Below, piece after piece: positions 43,604-52,500 of a DNA stretch of 64,000 bases; the first letter of the stretch is position 1; the number at the start of each line of letters is the position of its first letter. Location of the stretch: positions 1 to 64,000 of the forward strand of contig JAGBCD010000016.1 in NCBI GenBank assembly GCA_017938155.1, in the 5' to 3' direction. This DNA is from Paludibacteraceae bacterium (GTDB lineage: Bacteria; Bacteroidota; Bacteroidia; Bacteroidales; Paludibacteraceae). The notes below the pieces were generated by a model. The model ran no database searches and was not told the origin of the DNA. It saw nothing but the letters and a program-made list of their open reading frames with translations. The position numbers and the translations under genes were made by a program.

Positions 43604-43754
43604 AGGTCAATCCTAAAAATCTCCTCTCATTGTATTCCCTCCATAGATTGTGATATCCATGCGACTGGGTATTTTTATCTATATGACACATACGCACTTG
43701 CATGCTATTTGGCATATTTTTTGTACAAACACATAAGCACCTAAAACTCATTAT

Positions 43755-44606
43755 ATGAAAGAATTAAAGTTACATCCATCCATTACTCCTCGTAATTCTA
43801 ACGCTATTAACAAGTATTTTAACGACATACATTCTACATCTTTTCTAACACCAGATGAAGAAGTAGAGTTGTCTTTTCGCATCAAACAAGGAGATGTTCA
43901 TGCACGCAACCGATTGGTAAAAGCCAATCTAAGGTTTGTGATTTCTGTGGCCAAACAATATCAGAATCAAGGGATTGAATTGGAAGATTTAATCAACGAA
44001 GGTAATATTGGTTTGATCAAAGCAGCAGAAAAGTTTGACCCTACTCGAGGATTTAAATTTATTTCATGTGCGGTATGGTGGATTAGACAATCCATCACAA
44101 GTGCATTGGCAGAATCGTCTCGTTCGATTCGTTTGCCATTGAATGTAGTCAATAGCATATCACGCATACAAAAGGCAATCCACACATACGAGCAAAATAA
44201 TTCTTGTCCCCCATCTTTGGAAGAAATATCACAAATGGTAGACCTTCCACCTGATAGAATAGATGAGTTGCTCAAAATTTCTCAACACACAGTTTCTCTA
44301 GATGCGCCATTGACATCAGACGCAGAATCTTCGCTCATTGACGTATTGGAGGATACCAATAGCAAAGGGGCTGATGATCAACTGCTCAATCAAGGAACAC
44401 AGAAAGAGATTAGAGAACTTATTTCAACCCTATCACCACGTGATGCAGAGATTATACGCAAGAGTTTCGGTATAGATGGCCCAGAAATATCTATTGATGA
44501 CATTGCATTGGAGTTTAACCTTACCCGGGAACGAGTACGACAAATCCGCGAACAATCTATCAGACGCCTGCAAATAAAAGCAAAACAAATACTTTCTTCT
44601 AATTAG
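43755..44606 (+). CDS. Second sigma-70 factor, RpoD paralogue
   Basis: 283 residues with regions 2-4 of a primary-type sigma and no region 1.1. Strongly related to rpoD in this window: [18 protein letters not shown] there, [18 protein letters not shown] here, and [15 protein letters not shown] in region 2.4. Region 4 has [25 protein letters not shown]. Differences concentrate in regions 3 and 4.1. It probably acts as an alternative sigma (group 2). No TTTG/TAnnTTTG promoter is visible in the 150 bp upstream, unlike nearly every other transcription unit here. Confidence 0.9.
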   Translation: MKELKLHPSITPRNSNAINKYFNDIHSTSFLTPDEEVELSFRIKQGDVHARNRLVKANLRFVISVAKQYQNQGIELEDLINEGNIGLIKAAEKFDPTRGFKFISCAVWWIRQSITSALAESSRSIRLPLNVVNSISRIQKAIHTYEQNNSCPPSLEEISQMVDLPPDRIDELLKISQHTVSLDAPLTSDAESSLIDVLEDTNSKGADDQLLNQGTQKEIRELISTLSPRDAEIIRKSFGIDGPEISIDDIALEFNLTRERVRQIREQSIRRLQIKAKQILSSN

Positions 44607-44624
44607 AGTAATTGAACACGACAA

Positions 44625-44652
44625 AGAGGGCCACCTTAACAGGTAGCCCTCT
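44625..44652. terminator. Bidirectional terminator between the second sigma gene and rpsT
   Basis: AGAGGGCCACCT and AGGTAGCCCTCT pair over 12 positions with one mismatch, loop TAAC. The following T-runs are short on both strands, but it stands midway between convergent stops. Confidence 0.65.
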
Positions 44653-44675
44653 ATCATATTGTCAGAGGTAATTAA

Positions 44676-44930
44676 TTAAGCTAATTTATTAATATAAATA
44701 GCCAAAGAAGATTTCAAGTTAGCAGCTTTATTCTTGTGAATAATGTTGCGCTTTGCCAATTTGTCCAACATTGATGTAACTTTTGGCAACATAGCTGCTG
44801 CTGATTCTTTCTCCTTAGTTGCACGCAAATCACGCACTGCGTTGCGAGCTGTTTTAGCGTAGTAATGATTGTGAGCCTTGCGAGTTTTCGTTTGGCGGAT
44901 ACGCTTCAAAGATGATTTATGGTTAGCCAT
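44676..44930 (-). CDS. rpsT: 30S ribosomal protein S20
   Basis: 84 residues, highly basic, helical: [21 protein letters not shown] at the start and the [20 protein letters not shown] end typical of S20, which binds 16S rRNA. It lies 45 bp behind tRNA-Glu and probably shares its promoter. Confidence 0.96.
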   Translation of the reverse strand: MANHKSSLKRIRQTKTRKAHNHYYAKTARNAVRDLRATKEKESAAAMLPKVTSMLDKLAKRNIIHKNKAANLKSSLAIYINKLA

Positions 44931-44975
44931 CTTAAAATAATTCGTTAATAATGTTTAGTTTTTTACTTTTATTAG

Positions 44976-45047
44976 TAGTCCATAGCAGAGTCGAACTGCT
45001 CTTTACAGAATGAAAATCTGTCGTCCTAACCGATAGACGAATGGACC
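44976..45047 (-). tRNA. tRNA-Glu (anticodon TTC)
   Basis: 72 nt on the minus strand: acceptor GGTCCAT with ATGGACT, discriminator A; anticodon stem ACAGA/TCTGT with loop TTTTCAT, anticodon TTC; T arm GCAG-TTCGACT-CTGC. Followed at 45 bp by rpsT without an obvious terminator. Confidence 0.94.
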
Positions 45048-45099
45048 ATCGTCTCTCAACTTGCCTCCAAACTTGGCACAATTCTGCTGAAAGCGGATG

Positions 45100-45131
45100 C
45101 AAAGGTACGGTAAAAGTTTGAATTGTGCAAA
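45100..45131 (-). promoter_or_regulatory. Promoter of tRNA-Glu and probably rpsT
   Basis: Minus-strand TTTG (45131-45128), 20-nt spacer, TACCTTTG (45107-45100). Confidence 0.78.
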
Positions 45132-45167
45132 TAATTCTTGAAAAAAGTTTAGTTTTTGTGCATTTTT

Positions 45168-45199
45168 ATTGGAAATTCAAATTTAATGTACTACCTTTG
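45168..45199 (+). promoter_or_regulatory. Promoter of the barrel gene at 45237
   Basis: ATTG (45168-45171), 20-nt spacer, TACCTTTG (45192-45199). It fixes the start of the downstream gene at 45237, because the earlier in-frame Met (45156) precedes it. Confidence 0.7.
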
Positions 45200-45236
45200 C
45201 AAAAATAATACGGCAAAAATTACGGATTTATTGTTC

Positions 45237-46043
45237 ATGAAATTAAATTGTTTCCATACTTCATCCTTGCGATGTATAGTGATCGTTCTTTGGGTTGTTT
45301 TTGTGTCTATTGATCTTATGGCACAAGAAGCAGAGATCAAGCGTCCCGACTTACAAACTACTGATTCCATCTTCTTTGGTACTACTGAGAAGAAAAAGGA
45401 AGATTATAAGTTCGGTATGGAGTATCGTATCCAAGCGGGATACCTACAAAACAACCAGCATTCTGAGCAAGACTCCGTATCACAACTTTATTTGCATGGC
45501 CTTCGTTTGGGAGTAACATTCGACTTTCTTTTACCCTATCGTTTTAGTGTACAAACAGGTCTTTTGTACTCCATAGCATATGGTCATAGCACACAGTATT
45601 GGCCAGGAATGGATGCAGAAGACATTTATGCTCACGACAATTACATCTCCCATCGTGTGTTGCAACATCGCCTTGTCATTCCCGCGCGCGTATATTATAA
45701 TATAAAGTTGTGGAAGAAGTTGAATCTATTTTTCTATACAGGCCCCCAACTGCAAATAGGTTTATCCGAAAATGATTATTTAGTGACTCATATCACCGAT
45801 AAGACCAAAGAACAACTCCAATTGATAGGCGCACATATTGAGCCTTATGAACGCTATGGTAGCAAAGAGTTGTTTAGAACCAACATCCAAATAGGTTTAG
45901 GTGGCGGTTTGGAATGGGATGCTTATCGTATCGAAGCTGGTTATGATTTTGGGTTGAATAATATTATACGCAACCAAGTCATTCCGAATCAACAATTGTC
46001 GGAATGGGGTTGGTTTGTAAGTTTCAGTTATAAATTCAAATAA
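45237..46043 (+). CDS. Outer-membrane beta-barrel protein (PorT / OM_b-brl-like)
   Basis: 268 residues. Signal peptide MKLNCFHTSSLRCIVIVLWVVFVSIDLMAQ, then an acidic linker and a predicted small barrel: FGMEYRIQAGYLQ, LGVTFDFLLPYRFSVQTGLLYSIAYG, LVIPARVYYNI, FFYTGPQLQIGL, IQIGLGGGLEWDAYRIEAGYDFGL, FSYKFK. It ends in Phe-Lys like many Bacteroidota barrels. General family only; PorT itself cannot be claimed. The TPP riboswitch starts about 10 nt after its stop. Confidence 0.75.
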   Translation: MKLNCFHTSSLRCIVIVLWVVFVSIDLMAQEAEIKRPDLQTTDSIFFGTTEKKKEDYKFGMEYRIQAGYLQNNQHSEQDSVSQLYLHGLRLGVTFDFLLPYRFSVQTGLLYSIAYGHSTQYWPGMDAEDIYAHDNYISHRVLQHRLVIPARVYYNIKLWKKLNLFFYTGPQLQIGLSENDYLVTHITDKTKEQLQLIGAHIEPYERYGSKELFRTNIQIGLGGGLEWDAYRIEAGYDFGLNNIIRNQVIPNQQLSEWGWFVSFSYKFK

Positions 46044-46052
46044 TAACATTCT

Positions 46053-46133
46053 CGTTTCAAGGGGAAGGGGTGCTGCTTTCAGCGGCTGAGAATATACCCT
46101 CAGAACCTGAACAGGTAATGCTGTTAAGGGAAA
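46053..46133 (+). promoter_or_regulatory. TPP riboswitch (THI element)
   Basis: The aptamer core is complete and in order: GGGGTGC (67-73 of 46,0xx), P3 arms GCTGC/GCGGC, CTGAGAATATACCC (46086-46099), GAACCTGA (46103-46110), CAGGTAATGCTG (46112-46123) and TAAGGGA (46125-46131). These are the bases that bind thiamine pyrophosphate. The ATG of the TonB receptor is at 46134, two bases past the core. Ligand binding would stabilise the closing helix beside or over the start codon and shut translation. There is no separate expression platform. Confidence 0.93.
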
Positions 46134-48407
46134 ATGAAAAAAGTTTTATTATTTTGTTCGGCCTTTTTAGGCCTTAGTGTTGTTGCTCATGCTAAGAGTG
46201 ACACCTTGACCATTGTCCGTACTATGGACGAAGTGGTAGTTAACGCGCCTGTAGCGCAAGTCACTAACAATAAGGACGTATTGTCTCATGAGGTTCTCAA
46301 TCGAACCAATACGGGACAAAACCTTCCTTATCTTCTTTCTACTGTTCCTAACCTTCAGGTTACAAGTGATGATGGATTGGGAATAGGCTATACCTATTTT
46401 CGTATTAGGGGAACGGATCATACTCGAATCAATATGACCGTCAACGATGTGCCTCTCAACGACTCGGAAAGTCAAACTGTTTTTTGGGTAAACATGACCG
46501 ACATGAGTTCATCATTATCATCTCTTGAGGTACAGCGTGGCGTGGGGACATCCACTAACGGAAGTGCTTCCTTCGGAGCATCCATCAATATGCAAACCCA
46601 TGGTATTGAAGATAGTCTTAGTCACTACACCTTAGGATTTAATGGAGGAATGTACAACACTTTTAGAGAATTGCTTCAAGCTAAAATTGCATTACCTAAT
46701 CATTGGATAGCTAATGCTCGGTTTAGCAAAGTGAACTCTGATGGATTTCTATACCGAACCTCATCAGACCTCTACTCTTACTATACCGACTTAGGATGGT
46801 ATGGGAAACAGACGCAAGTAGTAGCCAGATGCTTTGGGGGAAGTGAAAAGACTGGTATGGGATGGGATGGTGTTGATTATAATACTGCATATGGTATTGA
46901 CGGCGCAGACCGCCGTTACAATCCTGCTGGTGAATATACACTTGTGGGAAGTAATGGAGAAGATTCGGTAGCATATTATGACAATCAAACCGATAATTAT
47001 TCGCAATTACATGCCCAACTAAGTCTCTATCATCGATTCTCATCTCAATGGTCTCTCACTGCTACAGCTCACTACACACATGGATATGGATATTATGAGC
47101 AGTATAAGAAAAAAAGTTTCTCATACTGGGGGTTGCATAATTATACTGATGCCGGAGGCAATGAGATAAAAAAGGCCTATGGACTATATCGTAAACACCT
47201 CAACAATCATTTCTATGGAGGAATAGTATCTGCCAAATATATTTCCGAGGCTATTGATATCCAAATAGGAGGGGCTGCCAATCACTATATGGGTGTTCAC
47301 TATGGTACACTACATCATCTACAAGATTCGTTGTATGGAGGAAGCATTCCTGTTCAATATGAGTATTATCGAAACAATGCAGACAAGGTAGATGCCAATA
47401 TCTATAGCAAGCTCAATTGGCGCATCTTACAAAAGGGGAAACATCGTTTGAGTCTATATGCAGATATGCAATACCGTTTTGTACGATACATGCGCAATGG
47501 TTTGAATGACGAAGATATGCAAGACCTTCCCTTGCAAGTAAATTACCATTTTTTCAACCCCAAAGCGGGCTTGAGTTATCAATTTCGTCAGCACCTTTGG
47601 TATGGTTCATTTGCCATTGCCAATCGAGAACCCAGCCGCAACAATTATAAGGAAAACGTAGTATATGACGCATTGACACAAACTTATACTGGATTACCTC
47701 AAGCAGAGCGACTTTATGATTATGAGTTGGGATATCTATTTAATCATCGAATCTTCTCCATTGGGGCCAATCTATACTACATGGATTATGACAACCAATT
47801 GGTTTTGACAGGTAAAGTTAATGATGTAGGTGCTCAATCAACCATCAACGTAAAAGACTCCTATCGCATGGGAATAGAACTATCAGCACAGGTGCAAATA
47901 GCCAAATGGTTGACTTGGCAAGGAAACGTCACACTTTCCAGAAATAAAATACAGAACTATAAGGAGACTATCACTCGTTATGATGACGATTACAACTGGT
48001 TGGGAGAAGAAGAAGTGATATTCAAAGAAACAACTATTGCATTTTCTCCAAGTATAACAGCCATGTCTTTGTTTCAATTTGCATATCGAGGAATAGGTGC
48101 CGACCTCTATACTTCTGTAGTGGGTAAGCAATACCTTGACAACACACAAAATGAAACGGCAGCATTGAAGACCTATACTACTACCAATCTGCAGTTGACC
48201 TATCAACTCCCATTGGAACAATGGCTAAAGCGTCCTAAGGCGCCACAAATACGCCTGCTATGTCAAGTAAACAACCTATTCAATGCTAAATATGCAAGTA
48301 ATGGAGGAAGTGACTGCAGCTATTTTGAGAATGGTACGGCATGCTGGCCTTGGTACTACGCACAAGCTGGAATCAACGTTCATGCTGGCGTGAGAATAGA
48401 GATGTAA
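46134..48407 (+). CDS. TonB-dependent receptor, probable thiamine importer
   Basis: 757 residues. Signal peptide ending VVAHA, TonB-box-like TMDEVVVNA (30-38), plug domain with IRGTDHTRINMTVNDVPLNDSESQ and VQRGVGTSTNGSASFGASINMQT, then a 22-strand-type barrel ending HAGVRIEM. Under a TPP riboswitch, and by analogy with the TPP-controlled outer-membrane thiamine receptor of Bacteroides thetaiotaomicron, it should import thiamine or its phosphates. No pnuT or thiamine pyrophosphokinase follows, unlike in Bacteroides. A stem-loop ends the unit at 48429. Confidence 0.9.
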   Translation: MKKVLLFCSAFLGLSVVAHAKSDTLTIVRTMDEVVVNAPVAQVTNNKDVLSHEVLNRTNTGQNLPYLLSTVPNLQVTSDDGLGIGYTYFRIRGTDHTRINMTVNDVPLNDSESQTVFWVNMTDMSSSLSSLEVQRGVGTSTNGSASFGASINMQTHGIEDSLSHYTLGFNGGMYNTFRELLQAKIALPNHWIANARFSKVNSDGFLYRTSSDLYSYYTDLGWYGKQTQVVARCFGGSEKTGMGWDGVDYNTAYGIDGADRRYNPAGEYTLVGSNGEDSVAYYDNQTDNYSQLHAQLSLYHRFSSQWSLTATAHYTHGYGYYEQYKKKSFSYWGLHNYTDAGGNEIKKAYGLYRKHLNNHFYGGIVSAKYISEAIDIQIGGAANHYMGVHYGTLHHLQDSLYGGSIPVQYEYYRNNADKVDANIYSKLNWRILQKGKHRLSLYADMQYRFVRYMRNGLNDEDMQDLPLQVNYHFFNPKAGLSYQFRQHLWYGSFAIANREPSRNNYKENVVYDALTQTYTGLPQAERLYDYELGYLFNHRIFSIGANLYYMDYDNQLVLTGKVNDVGAQSTINVKDSYRMGIELSAQVQIAKWLTWQGNVTLSRNKIQNYKETITRYDDDYNWLGEEEVIFKETTIAFSPSITAMSLFQFAYRGIGADLYTSVVGKQYLDNTQNETAALKTYTTTNLQLTYQLPLEQWLKRPKAPQIRLLCQVNNLFNAKYASNGGSDCSYFENGTACWPWYYAQAGINVHAGVRIEM

Positions 48408-48428
48408 ATCTACCTACATAGATACAAG

Positions 48429-48471
48429 CAACTGCACTTATAGGTTTTCATTCCCCTCATAAGTGCAGTTG
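48429..48471. terminator. Terminator between TonB receptor and esterase
   Basis: CAACTGCACTTAT and ATAAGTGCAGTTG pair over 13 bp, with a 17-nt loop. It stands between convergent stops (48407 and 48488) and can serve both strands. Confidence 0.8.
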
Positions 48472-48487
48472 TTTGTTATAGAGTTAA

Positions 48488-49372
48488 TCAAAATATCTGC
48501 TTCAAGAAACGACAAAGATAATCTTGCCAGTTAACCCAACTATGTCCTCCTGGGCTTTCATAGTAGGTATATTCAAGATGATTTTGTTCCAACCAGTGAC
48601 GATAGTCTTGCAGTTGATCGTACAAAAAATCATCTTCTCCCATGCCTATCCAATAAAGTGATGCATTTGCAACCGTCTCACGTACCTCATCCTGCCAATG
48701 GATATAGACCTCACCACTATCAGGAGTAGCCACCAATGCAGAAAAAAGTCCTATATAGGCAAACTGACCATGCAAATAATGCGACACATGCATGGTATGA
48801 AACCCACCCATTGACAATCCCGCTATAGCACGCATAGCAGGATCAGTACTTACACTATAGTGATTTTCAACTTCCTTCATAAAGGCAGGGAAATGTTCTT
48901 CCCAATATCCAGACATCTCATAGGATTTCTCTTGTTGATAAGTCAACTTACACCAATGCTTCTCGCCAGATTGGGTTGAAAAGGGTTCTCCATTGGGTTT
49001 GATATTAGGAGCGTCCATCAGTGCTTGACGCTCAGTTGGAGGAATACTTCCTAAGAAATTATCCGGCATGACAACTACCATTTCCTTGACAGACTGCTCC
49101 TGCAACAAACTATCCATCCAATGGAGCAGACGACCTTGCTTACTCCAATCATCTTCCGAACCATACATGCCATGTTGCAGGTATAAGACAGGAAAAACCT
49201 CTTGTTTTTCTTGGACACGTTCTGCATAAGCATGAGGAAGATACACGATACATGGTACGCCGAGTAATGTATCACGTTCAAGGGTACCCACTATAGGCAA
49301 TTGGTCTGAAGAGTTGTGAGTACAACTTGCAAATAAACAAACGAGAAGAACAGCAACAATAGATTGACGCAT
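48488..49372 (-). CDS. Esterase-family alpha/beta hydrolase lipoprotein
   Basis: 294 residues. Lipobox FASC (Cys17). Alpha/beta-hydrolase of the esterase D / enterochelin-esterase type: PVLYLQHGMYGSEDDW as oxyanion region, nucleophile Ser187 in AGLSMGG, acid in GMGEDDFLYD, His in PGGHSWVNW. Related Bacteroidota proteins are feruloyl or acetyl esterases acting on glycans; the substrate is open here. Single gene with its own promoter. Confidence 0.87.
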   Translation of the reverse strand: MRQSIVAVLLVCLFASCTHNSSDQLPIVGTLERDTLLGVPCIVYLPHAYAERVQEKQEVFPVLYLQHGMYGSEDDWSKQGRLLHWMDSLLQEQSVKEMVVVMPDNFLGSIPPTERQALMDAPNIKPNGEPFSTQSGEKHWCKLTYQQEKSYEMSGYWEEHFPAFMKEVENHYSVSTDPAMRAIAGLSMGGFHTMHVSHYLHGQFAYIGLFSALVATPDSGEVYIHWQDEVRETVANASLYWIGMGEDDFLYDQLQDYRHWLEQNHLEYTYYESPGGHSWVNWQDYLCRFLKQIF

Positions 49373-49424
49373 ACGATTGAAGATTTAATAATTAGTAATG
49401 TGAGGTTATATTTCATATCGGTTA

Positions 49425-49455
49425 CAAAAGTATAAAAAATATAGTATTCTACAAA
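49425..49455 (-). promoter_or_regulatory. Promoter of the esterase gene
   Basis: Minus-strand TTTG (49455-49452), 19-nt spacer, TACTTTTG (49432-49425), about 50 bp before the ATG. Confidence 0.72.
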
Positions 49456-49501
49456 TGAAATATCAAAATATATGATTATAAAAACGACCTATAAAGTGAA
49501 G

Positions 49502-49531
49502 AAAAGGAGTTGGAATGCTCCAACTCCTTTT
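49502..49531 (-). terminator. Terminator of the amidase cluster
   Basis: AAAAGGAGTTGGA-ATGC-TCCAACTCCTTTT, a 13-bp perfect stem. It lies 33 bp past the stop of the last amidase, and its outer A/T pairs give a T-run on either strand. Confidence 0.88.
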
Positions 49532-49564
49532 CTGTGTGTTTGATTTAAATCAAATAAGTACGAA

Positions 49565-52500
49565 TTAGTAACGCAAGAATGATACGCCATTTTGGATAAC
49601 GATTCCCTTATAGTTTTCATCTACGATACGTCCAAGTACGTCGTACATAGGAGCATTGAGATTCAACTGCACATCTTCAATACCTACGGTACCAGCATCG
49701 TGGTGAGTTACTGTCAACGCTTTGCGAGCAGGAATCAATACTTGGTTTTCTTCGCTTGACTTAGGCAATGATACAACATGAATACCTGCATCACCTGAGC
49801 AAATAATGTTGCCTGCATAATCCCAGTTCATTTGACGGATAGCTGAGATACCATGCTTGATAGTATAGCGTAGTGCCAATACTGGTTTATCGCCTTGCCA
49901 AGTAATATCAAATACAAGGAATCTCATATCGCCATCGTTGAAAATCAATACAGACTCATCTGGAGATACTACATAACCACCTGCGTTAGAACCTGTGATG
50001 ATCTCCTTGTACTCATCAGAAGCAGCAGACATTTGCTCGGTGCCATCGTTGGAATAGAACTTGAGTGAAGTAGCACTTGCGTTATTGTTACCTGAAGTAC
50101 GCACTTGACTTACGAAGAAACCGTGGCTGGTAGCCCATGGGTTACCCTCGGTGTTGGATTGACCTGTCAAAGTATATACTGCACTTGGAGCAGTTTCCCA
50201 CTTATGGAGAATAGATCCGTCTGGTTGACCGATATTATAAACTGCCATACCATTTGCAGGCAATGTACCCTTAGCATCCTCGTTATAAACAAAGAGTTTC
50301 ACATCGGTACCATTGTCATATACATAGCAACCTGGAGTAGAGGAACCGGTGTAAACGCCACCATTGTTGAATGCACCATTACCTTCGCGTGTACCAGCGA
50401 AGAATTGTGTGAATGGTTGGGTCATATCTGCGGTGTTAGCCATAAAGATACCTGAATTGCCATCTGCCCAATCTGCTATATAGAGGTAACCCTCGCGGTC
50501 CATAGACATACGGGTTGGGTTTCCAAATTTCGCTACACCACCCTTGTAAACCGTAGAGTTTTGTTTAACAAGTCTATAGTCATACTCCCAAATACCACTA
50601 TTTGGAGCAAGTGAAGAAGAAGAAGAACCTGCACGGTGCATGATGTAGATGTTACCAAATTTTTCTGATTGTGGATTCACATTTACAGCATTGAACAAAC
50701 GAGATGTGCCAGATGCAATCAATGAGTTGTCTTCATACAAGAAACCAAAGTTGTCGATTGAATCTCCTTGTAGGCTAACAGCCCAAGTCATCTTTTGTCC
50801 ATTGGTACCAGGAAGATCAGCCGCAGCGATTGTAATCTCGTTATAGCCTTTAACTACGGTAATTGGCTTGTTACCTACTTCGGTACCTACTTCATCGTAG
50901 AAGTGCAATGCAGCTTGTGTTGCGTCATCGTTTGCTTCGAAAGCAAAGATATAGTTAACACCACTACCTGTTACAGAGAGGTTGTAAGCACAAATAGAAG
51001 GTTTACCTGATTGGTGTACACCCTTGGTAGTAAAGGTATGGATACGACCTGCAACAAATAGGTAGAGATCCAAATCAACACCATCTACTCTGGCTGCAAC
51101 ACTTGCGTGAAGGTCTTTAATAGGCTCACCGATTGTTGTATTGTAGGTTTTAACAACGGTTGCCTTATCTAAACCATCGGTAATATCCAATACTTGCACA
51201 CCTGTTACGTTGTCCAAAGTATCGGTAGTAGGAGCAGCCATGAGGCTACGACCTGCATATTTGAAATAGGTAGAACCATTCAACTTCACATTGAGTAAGT
51301 CTGCAGAAATATTACTTAATATAGTTACGTCTTGACCTGTAGATTCTGGCAAACGGAATTCTCTTGGAGCGATCTTATCTGCATCGAAGATAAAATCTTT
51401 CTTTGCGCCACGTGGAGACAGTGTAAATTGAATGTTCTCACCATCACGTGAAGCATCAAGAGGAGGATTCTCTGATGCAGATATACTATAACCATAATAA
51501 ATATAACTTGCGATGCCTTCTGTTACAGAATAGCAAGAGAAACGTAGTGCACCACCACCAGAAGAAGCACTATAATGGCGTTGTGATACGAGCACTTGGC
51601 AATCATCAGATACTCCCTTAACGGCGAAAGTATAACCACCATCGTTTCGATAAGAATTTGCAGAGTCATCCGCTGTGAACCATACACGTGGGTCACCTTT
51701 GAATCCGTCCCAAATGTAGAAAGTCTTCACACCACGTTTGTAGCCTGCATCCACCTGGCCATTATCATATTGACAACGGATGTAATTCATACCCACCAAT
51801 TTACCATCACAAGTAAGAGCTATGTCAGAAAGTGCAAGGTAGTCACCTAAGTTGGTGGTGTCGCAAGGAATTATACCTTTGGTAGAAATCGTATCAATCT
51901 TACCTGCGCTATGCTTAATCAAGTAGATGTGTGCTTGACCATTGTCTTCTAATGTCAACAAGATGGTTGAGTCACCACTAGGAAGGGTACGCTTGATGTC
52001 ACCTTTGATGATTTGAGTATAATCACGATAAGTGGTTTCTTGCATTTCAAACGCCTCTGGCATACCAAGATAAGATGGTTGTACAGGGTTTGGATAATCT
52101 TCATAAACAACTACAGGAGGTACATAAGAAGTATCCACTAAATAAATCATTGGATATGCTGTCTCATTTGCTTTTACAACGATAGGTTCTTTGTATTTAT
52201 CAGCCAATGGGTGATAACCATCACAAGTAGCTTCCAAAGTGTAGTCATTACCAGGAGTCAAACCTTCGAAGATGAAAAGACCATTGTAATTGTTGTCCAC
52301 TTTATAACGAGCAACTTCTGCACCTGCTTTCTTTAAAATAACTTCTGCACCATTACATGGCATCCATTGGTCGTTAGTCTTGGCTGTATATTTGAAGAGT
52401 GGATGACTGATCTTGTTGTTCTCATCTTTTACAGTACCCATGATGTAACCAACATTCTCTTTATCTGCACCATAATAGTCAACGATACCACGATAGTATG

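Noticed and set aside
45156-45236. In-frame extension of the barrel protein to 45156
   Set aside because: The promoter (45168-45199) lies inside the extension; the Met at 45237 begins a signal peptide.
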